From positions 79,101,652 to 79,165,651 of the forward strand of contig NC_079496.1 of assembly GCF_030052815.1 (NCBI RefSeq): a DNA stretch of 64,000 nucleotides, read 5' to 3'. Shown piece by piece: positions 48,948 through 59,944 of this stretch (the first letter of the stretch is position 1; each line of letters starts with the position of its first letter). A model generated the notes under the pieces. The model searched no databases. It worked only from the letters and a program-made list of their open reading frames with translations, and was not told the DNA's origin. Origin of the DNA: Hevea brasiliensis. Its lineage: Eukaryota > Streptophyta > Magnoliopsida > Malpighiales > Euphorbiaceae. A program made the translations under genes and the position numbers.

Positions 48948-49194
48948 ATTTTAATTTTAGTAATATTAGGCGATAAGTAATTTAGCTGATTTAAGCATTT
49001 TCATTTGTTGTTTAATTTTGTTTAAATTGTTTCATTCTCTTATTCTTTCTCAGGTTATTGGTTTGGTACATGACCTAAACAAGACTAGAGGAAGAAGTCT
49101 TTGATTTGGATCCAGAGATAGACAGAACCCTAAGAACTATCAGGAGGGAGAGGAAATGTGAAGGACAAGATAAAGAAATCCAGAAATTCTAAAT

Positions 49195-51465
49195 ATGGCC
49201 AACAATAATAATAACAGGCTGAGACTCTTGAAGGACTACGGAGCTCCCTCTATACAAAGATTCCAACCTAGTGTTACAAGACCCACAGTGGATGCCAACA
49301 ATTTTGAATTAAAACCGGCATGGCTACAGATGATCCAACAGACCCAGTTTGGGGGTTCACCAATAGAAGATTCGCACTACCACCTCCAGTGCTTTCTTAC
49401 CTTTTGTAACACATTCAATATGAATGGGGTCTCTGATCAAGCCATAAGACTCAGAGCATTTCCATTTTTCCCTCGAGATAGAGCAAGAAAGTTGTTACTT
49501 TCTTCACCAGCTGGAATATTCACCACTTAGGAGGACCTCTCACAAGCTTTTCTAGCAAGATACTTCCCACCTGCAAAGACTGCAAAGTTGAGAGTTAAAC
49601 TTGACACCGTTAGGCAAAGAGAAGGTGAATCACTATATAATGCATGGGAGAGATATAAGGACCTATAAAGAGAATGCCTGCACCATGGCATAGAAGATTG
49701 ACTCCTGGTTCAGAACTTTTATAATGGGCTACTAACCTCTACAAGGAGCACAGTTGCTTTAGCAGCAGAAGGTGACCTAATGGAGAAAACAATAGATCAA
49801 GCACTTGAATTTTGGGAGAGGGTCGCATATCATAATTACGAGTGGTCAAATGAAAGGGGAAATACAAGGAGAACAGCAGGAATCCTAGAAGTGGATGTCC
49901 TAAGCATGATAAATGCTCAATTTGACTAGCTCACAAAGAGGCTTGATAAAATGAAAGCCAATGCTATAGGGATGAATAGTCAATATGATGACAGCTATGG
50001 AGGAGGATACATGGGTTCAGAGTATAACAGCTTCAATGAACTCCCCATAAAACAGATGAACTATGTGAATAATTAAGGAAACTTTAACCAGAGACAGCCC
50101 CACAATCCATATTCAAACACATACAACCCTGGATGGAGGAACCACCTAAATTTCTCATGGTCAAATTCACAAAATCAGCTAATGAACAGACAGCAAGGGT
50201 ATAGACCACCAGTACCCCTGGGATTTCAGAATAGGGGACAAAAACCTACACAACGACTGCCCCCTCTGAGCCAACAGCCTGAATCAAGGTTGACTATGGA
50301 ATCCATGCTGGAAAGCTTCCTAGTAGCCCAGCAACAACAAAATTAAATGATCAAACAGCTAGCTTCCAGAATGGACTAACTTGCCACCCACAACAAGATG
50401 CTTGAAAATCAAATTGCTTAGCAAGCAACCTCTTCAAGCAAAACTGCTAGTAAGCTGCCTAGTCAACTAGAGATGAACCCAAAAGAGCACTGTAAGGCAG
50501 TTACATTGAGGAGTGGAAGGATTTTAGAACAGTCAGAGGAAGAACCAACTGAAAGAACCTCTGATAAATCTAAAAACCAAACAGAGGAGAAAAAGGAAGA
50601 AGCTAAAGAGAAGCAAGAGGAGGAAGCAAGAAAGGAAAAGAAGCTACCAAAACCATATCAGCCTCCTCTACCATTTCCTCAGAGATTCCAGAAAGCCAAA
50701 TTGGATAAGCAGTTTGGAAAGTTTCTAGAAGTCTTGCAGAAACTCTATATAAACATTCCTTTTATAGAAGCACTCTCTTAAATGCTATCTTATGCCAAGT
50801 TCCTCAAAGACATTTTATCAAAGAAAAGAAGGCTAGAGGACTATGAGACTGTTACTCTTACAGAGGAATGTAGTGCCTTATTGCAGAATAAGCTGCCACT
50901 AAAACTCAAGGATCCAGGAAGCTTCTCCATACCTTGTCTTATCGGTAACATGAATATAGACAAAACCCTCTGTGATCTAGGTGCAAGTGTGAGTCTTATG
51001 CCTTTATCAATATGTAAGAAGCTTGATGTGGGGGAACTTAAGCCTACAACAATTTCATTACAACTACCTGATCGATCTGTGAAATACCCTATGGCCATTC
51101 TAGAAAACATCCCTATCAAGGTGAGAAAATTCTTTATCCCAGTTGATTTTGTTGTACTGGAAATGGAGGAGGACGTCCAAATCCCTATAATCTTGGGAAT
51201 ACCTTTTCTAGCAACTGCTGGAGCTATCATAGACGTTAAGAACGGATTGCTAACTCTCGAGGTAGAAGATGAAGAAGTAGAGTTCAACTGGTTCAATGCA
51301 ATGAAACAGAAATTTGAACCTGATGAATGCTTCAAGGTCGATATAATTGATAAGCAAGTTGAAGAGGAATTCATTAAAGCACACCCTGAAGATCCTCTGG
51401 AAGCATCCATCGTGCACAACCACATGGTAGAGAAGGAAAACACGGAGATTGCAGCTTGCGCATAA
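49195..51465 (+). pseudogene. Athila-like gag and protease, single frame with many stops
   Basis: The frame starting MANNNNNRLRLLKDYGAPS runs through the gag capsid (ANNFELKPAWLQMIQQ, FFPRDRARKLLLSSPAG, ARYFPPAKTAKLR, EGESLYNAWERYKDL), a QN-rich stretch, the TLRSGR segment, a Lys/Glu-rich linker (50530-50640) and the aspartic protease (CDLGASVSLMPLSICKKL near 50970). Conserved Athila text is also found upstream from ATG 49070 (EVFDLDPEIDRTLR) but out of frame. About nine nonsense codons lie between 49195 and 50781, none with a frame change, mostly W, Q or R codons turned to stops. 50782-51465 is open. Confidence 0.85.
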
Positions 51466-51573
51466 TCCTTTTCAGCTAATCCATCCCCACTATTGGCTCA
51501 AGTTTTCACTATAGAAGAGTTAAAGGAGGAACAGCCCAAAGGCAAGCTTCAGGAAAACACCAAATAGGTAGAA

Positions 51574-53290
51574 TTGAAACCTCTTCCCTCTATGCTAAGG
51601 TACGCATTCCTATACTCAAATTTTGAATATCCTGTTATTATCAATGCCAGTCTATCTGAAATAGAAGAGGAAAAATTGCTAAGGGTGCTTAGGACCCATA
51701 GCAAAAGCATAGGATATAAAATAGAAGACTTAAAAGGGATTCATCCTTCCATTTACATGCATAAGATACCTATGGAAGAAAACAGTAAATCCACTATTGA
51801 ACATCAAAGAAGACTTAACCTAAACATGAAAGAAGTAGTAAAAAAGGAAATTATGAAACTATTAAATGCAGGTATTATATACTCGATCTCTAATAGCAAA
51901 TGGGTTAGTCTAGTGCATTTAGTGCCTAAGAAAGGTGGGATAACTGTCATTCAAAATGCAAACAATGAACTAATCCCTACTAGGGTAGTTACTGATTAGC
52001 GCATGTGCATAGATTATAGGAAATTGAATAGTATCACCAGAAAGGACCATTTTCCTCTTCCTTTCATAGACCAAATGTTAGAAAGATTAGTAAAACATTT
52101 CTACTTCTGCTATCTAGATGGGTATTTGGGATTTTTTCAAATTCCTATTTACCCAGAAGACCAAGAAAAGACCACATTCACATGCCCTTATGGAACATTT
52201 GCATATAGAAGAATGCCCTTGGGTCTTTGTAATGCCCCCGCTACTTTCCAAAAATGCATGATGACCATTTTTTCTTATTATCTTCAAAATATTTTGGAAG
52301 TTTTTATGGATGATTTTTCTGTCTGTGGAACTACTTTTGATGATTGCCTTGCTAACTTATCTAAAGTATTACAAATATGTAAAGAATCATTCCTAGTCCT
52401 AAATTGAGAAAAATGCCACTTCATGGTAAGGGAAGGTATAGCTCTGGGACATTTGATATCAGAAAGAGGAATTGAAGTTGATAAGGCAAAAATTGAAATC
52501 ATTGAAAATATGCTTCCACCAACATCAATCAAAGGAGTACGAAGCTTTTTGGGACATGCAGGCTTCTATAGAAGATTCATTAAAGATTTTTCCAAAATAG
52601 CTAAGGCACTTACCAATCTTGTTAAGTTAAGATGTTCCCTTTGATTTTCATGAAAATTGACTTATCTCCTTCAACAGGATCAAAGAAGCCCTGATTTCAG
52701 CACTAATAATGCAACCACCAGATTGGGAGCTACCGTTCGAGGTGATGTGCGATGCAAGTGATTATGCAGTTGGAGCAGTGCTCAGGCAAAGAAAAGATAA
52801 AAAGCTCCACACCATTTATTACGCCAGCAAGACACTCGACAACGCACAAATCAATTATGCTACCATAGAAAAGGAATTCCTAACAGTTGTGTTTGCAATT
52901 GACAAATTCAGATCCTACTTAATTGGGTCAAAAGTCATTATATTCACAAATCATGCTACCATCCGGTACCTTTTGAACAAGAAGGAGCCGAAACCATGGC
53001 TGATTCGATGGATTTTACTCCTGCAAGAATTTGACCTTGAAATCAAGGACAAAAAGGGATCCGAAAATATAGTGGCTGACCATCTTTCTAGGCTAAAACT
53101 AGAATACACAGGGGACATCAAGGATTTGCCAATTGATGATTCATTTCCTGATGAGCAATTACTAGTATTCTCCCAAGCTCCATGGTATGCTGACTTTGTT
53201 AATTTTCTTGTATGCAGAATATTGCCTCCAAACATGACTTATCAGCAAAAGAAGAAATTTCTACATGATGTGCGGTTCTACACATGGTAG
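51574..53290 (+). pseudogene. Athila-like reverse transcriptase and RNase H
   Basis: RT begins in the same frame as gag: CIDYRKLNSITRKDHFPLPFID, YGTFAYRRMPLGLCNAPATFQ, and the catalytic VFMDDFSV (about 52297-52320), with stops at 51997-51999, 52405-52407 and 52642-52644. The thumb reads VRSFLGHAGFYRRFIKDFSKIA. A frameshift near 52645-52705 leads to RNase H ([52 protein letters not shown]) and the post-RNase H spacer ending [13 protein letters not shown] at 53288, where the integrase should start. Confidence 0.88.
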
Positions 53291-53294
53291 ATAG

Positions 53295-53555
53295 GAAGCC
53301 TATGAAAATGCTAGGATCTTCAAGGACAAAACCAAAAGATGGCACGACAAGCACATCTCGAGGAAGGAAATCAAAGAAGGTGATGTTGTCCTATTGTTCA
53401 ACTCTAGATTGAAACTCTTTCCAGGGAAGCTGAAATCAAGATGGTCTGGACCTTTTAAGGTAATCCAAGTCTTCCTGCATGAAGCAGTAGAAGTGTGGAG
53501 CGAAACCTCAAGGTCATTTAAAGTCAAAGGGCAGATGCCAAAGCCTTACTTTTAA
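53295..53555 (+). pseudogene. Athila-like integrase C-terminal remnant (core deleted)
   Basis: An 86-codon open stretch, [19 protein letters not shown] through [24 protein letters not shown] to KPYF and a stop. It is the end of an Athila-type integrase. The zinc domain and catalytic core that belong between [10 protein letters not shown] (53288) and this piece, roughly 350 residues in intact relatives, are missing. The element therefore needs an integrase from elsewhere. Confidence 0.85.
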
Positions 53556-54429
53556 GGAGAACCCATAGAGAAGGGAGTCAATTGAACCTTCGAAAACCCT
53601 CCAGACAGACCCTGAAAGATAAAAGCAAAGTCCAGCTAAAGACTATAAATAAGCGCTTTTTAGGAGGTAACCCAAATTTTTTTGAACTTTCCTTCTTTCC
53701 CTTTCTTATTTTAATTTTTGTTCTATATTCATTTGTGTTTTATTTTGTAGGACCCCCATGATATCAATTCTGGAAAAGCAAGGAACTGAAAGTAAGAGAG
53801 GAGAGGAATCGTCAAGTCAAAACCACACAAGAGGAAATTGAACAAAACAAGGGAAGTAATCATGCTGTTAATTCTTACATTCATCTCATTTATGTAAATA
53901 GGAATGGTCTGAGTACTTGAATTAATAAAATAAAATAAAATGAAATAAAATAAAATAAGTTACACAGGCCGTGTAATAATTTACACGCACTTTGTAACAT
54001 TCTGGAGCCCCGGAATAAAGCTAAATAAGGCTACAGGAAGCTACACGGGTCCCCGTTGTAATTTGCATGGGTCGTGTAACATATTCAGCATGACAACTCG
54101 AGAGACAACGAGTTACATGGGTCCCAGAGCTAATTTACATGGGCCGTGTATCTCAACAAAAGTCAAAATTTTCAGACAGAAAATTACACGGGCTTACATG
54201 TCGAGACCCGTGTAGTAATACATGACCCGTGTATTATGTCGTAGAGTCTACTCCTGAGGCGCAAAACGCGAGAAACAAAGGGTCACAACGACCCTTTAAA
54301 TTCACCTCTCATCCTTAAACTGCTCCCCATGCCAAAACCCTTCCTCTCCACCTCTCTTAGCCTATAAAAACCTCTCAAATCTCCTCTCCCCTCACCAAAC
54401 CCTAGCTTTCTCTCTCCCAAAAGTCTCCA
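53556..54429 (+). other. Non-coding spacer with A-rich tract and ACACGG/CCGTGT words
   Basis: After the pol stop the sequence holds a GACCCCCATGAT-type junction, an (AAAAT)n tract near 53924-53957, then between about 53960 and 54240 at least eight copies or half-copies of ACACGG/CCGTGTA. A TATAAAAA near 54364 and CT-rich sequence precede the ATG of the next ORF and could be its promoter. Confidence 0.6.
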
Positions 54430-55693
54430 ATGGCTCCTACAAAGAGACCAGCAAGAAGAGCGGGCTCTCCCTCAAGGCAAGGAACTAGTTCCTCACCCTC
54501 AACCCCTCAGCCATCACCATAACACCCAAGAACAAGGGCTGCACCACCTCCACCACCTCTACCACCTCCACTGCAACCCTAACAGCCACCACAGCTGGAA
54601 ATTTCCATCCCTTGGGGATTCCACGAAGAAACCCATAGAGATCTGTGCACCCAACTTCACACCCGAAAAATAATCTCAACAAAATACATGGATTTTGGAC
54701 TGTTGGAACAAATAGGGCTACGAGAAGAAATCAACGGACTCCTCGATAGCATTGGGTGGACCAGATTTGCCCAACTCCAATTTCTCGCCTACCGGGACAC
54801 CACATTAGAGTTCCTGGGAAGCTTCAAGGCCACTTTATAGCCCACTGATAGGGAGGACAGGGGAAGAATTGAATTTCAGCTTCTTGGTGTCGACCGGATA
54901 ATGAACATGGATGAGTTTAATGCCATCTTCATATTCGACAGCATCGGACACCAAGAAATCCCGTGGAACAGGATGGTCTACAATAGCATTGACTTCTGGC
55001 ATTCTATAGCCCCGAACACAGAGCCTTGCCACTCTAGTAAGTCAAAATCTTCAGGTATCACCAGCCCTGCTCTGCTCTACATGCACCAGTTAGCCGCACA
55101 CACTATAATAGGCCGTGGGGATAGCCTGGGTGTAGTAAATGCCAACAAACTCTTTTTCCTTTGGTGTATGGTCACTGGGCAGCGCTTGCAGCACCTACTT
55201 CTTTTTCTGCAACCACCTTCGCTGCCTATGTCACTAGCCTATAGGGCAAATTGTGCTTAGTGGCCTTATCACAACCATCGCACTCCACTTCAAATTCATT
55301 CCAGGTCATCACAAGCTGCGCTCTATCGCCGAGACCTCAAAGATCAATCAAACCATTTGCGTATCCATGGGGATATGCAAGAAGGTCGGTAACACATGCT
55401 ACTTGATCGATGTCGTCCCTAGGAGAGACGAAGCACAAGAAGGCCCTAGTGAACCCTCACTTGCCTAGGAGGAAGCCCAAGACCCACTCCATCACGAGTC
55501 TCCCGCTCGAGTGCCTCCATATACACCACTACCTGCAGACCTGGTCCTTGCATACCTGCAGTGTATGGAGACCATGCTCAACAACAGAATGCAGGCACTC
55601 GAGGACAGCCTCCAGGAAGCCCATAACAAGCTGGACATGATACTAGAGAGGCTCGATGAAGACGGACCATCCTCACCTTCAGAGACATTTTAG
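54430..55693 (+). pseudogene. Extra downstream ORF of the Athila-like element (function unknown)
   Basis: It starts MAPTKRPARRAGSPSRQ, a basic Ser/Pro-rich head, then a Pro-rich run and a conserved-looking core: YMDFGLLEQIGLREEINGLL, TTLEFLGSFKATL, FQLLGVDRIMNMDEFNAIF, LAAHTIIGRGDSLGVV, LFFLWCMVTG, then GLITTIALHF. The C-terminus is a likely coiled coil (METMLNNRMQALEDSLQEAHNKLDMILERLDED). Three premature stops come from CAA or CAG codons (near 54520, 54578 and 54838); a frameshift lies near 55255 and another stop near 55467. About 420 codons. I recognise the type as a plant-transposon-associated protein seen in Athila/Ogre-like elements; it has no clear membrane segment and I would not call it envelope-like. 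Confidence 0.7.
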
Positions 55694-57278
55694 AGTTCGG
55701 ACTATAGGATAGCTTCTTTATTGTATAATTTCGTATACCTTAGTCCTAAACTGCACTCTTAAGTTTGCTTTACTTCCTTTTTGTTCAAACTTTCAAAATT
55801 TTAATACATAATATGCTTTCTTATAATTTCTGCGCTATCTTTTAAATTTTGTATATTGTGTTGACATTGAGGACAATGTCCGATTTGAGTTTGGGGGTAC
55901 AAAGTCATTCCATGCATTGCATATCATTACATTACTTAAAATTATCTATATTATACTTGTGTATCAAAATTCCAAAAAATTTTGCAAATTTTAAACCTTG
56001 AGTTTCTAAAACTTAGAACTATAACTAAAAATTCTAATGAGCTAATAATTAAACTCCATGGGATATAGGAATGAATGTATCTGGATAGGCAAAAAGGCTT
56101 CAATATGTTGTTTGTGAAAAACTAAATCACCTCAATGGAGCTAAACTAGTTAAACCCCTTCATAGCTATTAATTTGTCGCATTAGACTTGTAAAGTTAGG
56201 AGAAAATTTTTGAAATATAAGCAAACCTAAAAATGTCTTTCCAGCTCTAGAACATGTTTCTTGGACCTATTAAGGCGAAATCCTAGCATATGCTTGATGA
56301 AGAGATTATTAAGGCATTCTTTGATATAACCTCAGTAAGCCTTAGCCACCCTTAATTAAAATATATATCCCTTGTAACCAATTTGAAACCTATATCTATC
56401 CCTTAGAATTTATTGCTTACCCATATTATTTACCTAGCCCCTAGCCTAAACACCTATCATACCCTTTTGAGGAGGCTAAATGCATAAGTAAAAAGTATAT
56501 TAAGTGCAACAAAAAAAAAATGGAGAGAGGATGTAGAACTCAAAAAAGAGGGCAAGTGTGCAATTGAAATCAAAGAAAAATTTACCTTTCCAACCAAGCA
56601 AAAGCAATGAGTTTGGGCGAGAGGACAAAAGGGACATTAATTAAAAAAAAAAAAAAGAAAGAAAGAATTCCCAAGATAAGTATCATGAAAGCATGCTTGG
56701 CACTATAAAAACCCAAAAGCCCCTCATCTCCATACAAAATCAGTGAATAAAATTAGTATACTTGATATTTTACACATACATGCTATCCTTATGTTTGCAT
56801 TCCCTAAAAACCTTTCATTAGCAATCAAGTCATTATCCCTTTAGCCCTATTACAATCCTTCTAAAGACCTTTTGATCTTTTGAAAAATGTATGCTACATT
56901 AGTGGAGATAGAAAATTGAGATATGCCTATGGAGTTGGAATTGAGTCACTTCACTATAATTACCCACAATAGAGGCAAATTTGGGAGAGTAAGTGTTTCT
57001 CAAGTCTATCCTGATAAAACAGGTTATTTGTGACTTATTAATAGCCTTGCATAGAGGAATAACTAGTTGAAACACCATGAAGGGAGAACAAGTTCTAAGC
57101 AAGCAACTATTGAAACCCTTATGCCTTGAAAGAGGGTAATTGGTATGAAGGATTGGAGGAGTTTAATTATGTGCTTATTGAATTGTTGGTTATATTCCTA
57201 AGTTATTCCCTAAAATATTTTTTAAAACAGAGTTTTGTTTTGCTTGAGGATAAGCAAAAGTTTGAGTTTGGGGATATT
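55694..57278 (+). other. Non-coding region between the extra ORF and the 3' LTR
   Basis: It is AT-rich with no gene. It holds a 7-bp hairpin, GACATTG-AGGA-CAATGTC (55863-55880), a purine block TTTGAGTTTGGGGGT just after it (about 55884-55898), A-runs near 56510 and 56645, and at its end the true polypurine tract. Confidence 0.6.
57262..57278 (+). other. Polypurine tract of the Athila-like element
   Basis: TTGAGTTTGGGGATATT ends directly at the start of the 3' LTR (TGATACAC, 57279). It repeats the purine block at about 55884-55898. Confidence 0.65.
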
Positions 57279-58872
57279 TGATACACTTGTATTATATAGA
57301 TGTTTTTAAGCACATTTGTATACAATTTCATAGCATATAGGCAAGCAATCTCATGCATAGTCATTAATTTCATTAACTTTTGTGATTTCCATTGACAAAC
57401 TCTAAATTCTATATTTTCTGCATCATTTCAGGTGTTTGGATGAAGTTCCAAGGTATATGAGTATAAAAGAAAGCTTAGAAAAACACAAAGGGAAGAAAAG
57501 TGTTGCTGATACACTTTACATAGATCGTGTAAGCAAAGACACAGACCTGTGTAACCTACTGCCAAAGGAAAGTTGAGAAGGAAAAGGAAGAAACGCAGTA
57601 CACGGGCCATGCACTCAGACTCGTGTAAATCATGGCAATTCGTGTAAGTCTCTGCCTAGCCAGGTTTGAAGAATTCTCTGAAGAACAAAAGTACACGGGC
57701 CGTATACTTAAACCCGTGTAACCTCCTGCGACCCGTGTAATCTTTTGTGACATTGCGAGATGTAAACCTTCAGAACTCCAATTAGTTACATGGCCCTGGG
57801 TCGTGTAGTGATACACGGGCCATGTATCCATCGACAGCCAGCTTCCTGATTTCGCTCCAGCTGCAGTTTTTGATAGAGAAAAGAGACTCCTAACACCTTA
57901 GGGACTCTAAAAATCCAACCCTAGGCCATTCAATTTAACTAGAGGCTGCAGATAACAGAAAGAGGGGGAGAGGGGAGAAAAAGGGAAATCCCAGAGCCGT
58001 ATCATTATTTTCTCATAGCCGTTTAGAAGAGCAGCACATCAGTATCAAGGAGGAGCCTACAGCCAAAGTTCCACAAGAATAAAGTTGTAGATCCTCTTTG
58101 GTTCTTTCGTTCTATTTCTTTTAGAGGATTTTTTTTATTATCTTTTACTTTGTTATTATCATGTTTGCTGAACTCACCATGAGTGAGTAATTTTCATATT
58201 CTGGAATTAGGAGAGTAATGCTTGTAATCATTATTATAGACAAACATTAAGTTTTGTTTATTGGATTTGAGATTTGTTCCTTGATTTAATTTCTTGTGAT
58301 CTTAATGCATGCTACGTGTTAGTACCCACTTAGTATTGATTACAGATGTTAATTGAAGGACTGAAAGGTGAAGATTAATATTAGAAAATCAAGATTTTGA
58401 ACCTAGGAAATCTGACCTAAAGATAGGTTGATTATCTTTTTGGAGTTTCGAAATTAGTCAAAGATTTTAAAGGGTTTTAATTAATTTAATCGCCATGAAA
58501 GTAGGGTTTAGGTTAATTAAAATACACTCTAGGTGCCTTGAGAGAGGACTTAGGATATCTTAGGATTAATTTCCATTAAGGCAAATGATTCTCAATCCAG
58601 TAAATACACAAGATCACATCCATAGTAAGATTAAAGTATGAAATCTTAATTCAAGAATTATTTCTAAATAGACTATTCCATTTTAAGTTTATTATTCTAG
58701 TATTCAAAATAGACAAGTTTCATTCCCTCATTTTATTCGATAGCCTAGACAGTTAAAATCACTGTGTAGTTTGGTATTTACTAATTAAATTTCTCGTGGG
58801 ACAATATTCTACTCACTACTTTATTTCTTGTTCGCAATCCGTGCACTTGTGGGATTGTAAAACCAGTAAACA
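57279..58872 (+). repeat. 3' LTR of the Athila-like element
   Basis: 1594 bp, TGATACACTTG..AACCAGTAAACA, aligned end to end with the 5' LTR. It keeps the intact ACACGGGCCGTAT and ACACGGGCCATGTA words at about 57600-57830. Confidence 0.92.
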
Positions 58873-58877
58873 TCTAA

Positions 58878-59602
58878 CAAATGAATGGAAAAAATCCAAA
58901 TGAACTAAATTGCTCCTAAAGATCAACAAAAATGTGCAATGACCCATAATTAATGAAAATGTATTTCGTTCATGACACTACACACATGAAACATATACTT
59001 TCATTTATTTAGTTTATTTTCATTTTATTATTGCACCACTAAGTAATATGCTTAGCGCGATGGATTACTAAAGATAAAGCCCAATAGATGTTGGACTAGG
59101 AATTGGACTATAGATCTGCATTAGAGTCGGTGTCACCTCAGCAGAGTATTTTTGGTAGGGCCTAATGAGTTACAGGAATTTTGTCATTGTATATTGTAAT
59201 TAATTATTAAGTTTGTAATGTGAATTCAGAATTAGTATAAAGAATTTATACATTATGTAGATTAATAAATTTTGTAAATTCCATGTATTAAATTAGTTTG
59301 AAATTTGATATGGAACAAGATGGAAATGTTATGGATGAAGACGATATATGATTTGAAATTATTGAAAATGATGATGGAAATTGAGATTGATATGGAATTA
59401 TTTAAACATGTTATTGATTTTAACAGGTCAAATGTTAGTAAAACAGGGGAAACTCTGGTAGTTTCTCTATTTAAATATTATGATTTAAATAATAATGGAA
59501 TTAAAATTACTAATAAATAAAGCAAGATAAGATATAGTGCTTCGACACAAAATGTGGCATGCCTTGCTTGGCTGTACTGTAGATCAGATAAGGGGTATTA
59601 CA
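58878..59602 (+). mobile_element. Solo gypsy LTR, right part
   Basis: This is the continuation of the LTR that begins at 44910. It holds GCACCACTAAG..TGCTTAGCGCGATGG with the stem-loop (59039-59055), and the GTGCTTCGACAC..TGTACTGTAGATCAGATAAGGGG terminus, ending TATTACA at 59602. A perfect AAGCT duplication follows. Confidence 0.88.
59039..59055 (+). repeat. Conserved LTR stem-loop
   Basis: CTAAGTA, loop ATA, TGCTTAG. One pair is G-T in the stem (T in place of C on the left arm), so the stem is kept. CACCA before and CGCGATGG after match the other copies. Confidence 0.55.
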
Positions 59603-59607
59603 AAGCT

Positions 59608-59944
59608 GTTAGTCTTTTATACCCTCACTGTTGAGGGACTTTTGGGTTCTGAAAATCATAGTTCTGACTGCTAGAGTCCATTCTGTCCAAAAGGGATTTG
59701 AATAGTAAAATTGGACTTCAATTGCTAAAATTCCTTCTACCCAAAACACCCTTAAAAATTTTTCTTTGGTCAAAACCATTAAAGCATTTTCATTCTTAAA
59801 TACATTGTGAACACATCATACACACACACACACACACATATATACACTTCTACCCCATTCCCTTATCGGCGAAAACTTAAAATTTTCCAGAATATTCCAT
59901 CTACGATAGAAATTTCAATGTCAGGAAATAGTGGGTGTTACAAT
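59608..59944. other. Unassigned DNA between the solo LTR and the L1 fragment
   Basis: It holds an AC repeat (about 59819-59838) and ends near GGGTGTTACA, which resembles a gypsy LTR end. A short decayed LTR piece may lie here; there is too little to be sure. No gene is seen. Confidence 0.4.

Larger units (their letters stand above)
47350..58872 (+). mobile_element. Complete Athila-like Ty3/gypsy element, non-autonomous
   Basis: 11,523 bp with LTRs at 47350-48923 and 57279-58872, a primer site, polypurine tract, decayed gag-pol and an extra ORF. Flanks are TCCAA (47345-47349) and TCTAA (58873-58877), a 5-bp duplication with one transition. It sits inside the solo LTR 44910-59602. The LTRs align throughout with scattered substitutions (over nine in ten bases match by eye; not computed), so it is the younger of the two but not recent. 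The integrase core is deleted. Gag and RT motifs and the downstream ORF place it with the Athila group; this is inference. Confidence 0.9.

Noticed and set aside
50841..51443. 200-codon minus-strand frame
   Set aside because: It is antisense to the open Athila protease region, Ser-rich, with no recognisable domain.
54430..55693. Host gene inside the Athila-like element
   Set aside because: I considered a captured host gene. The ORF has no introns, lies at the usual place for an extra retroelement ORF, and decays with the element, so an element-encoded protein is more likely.
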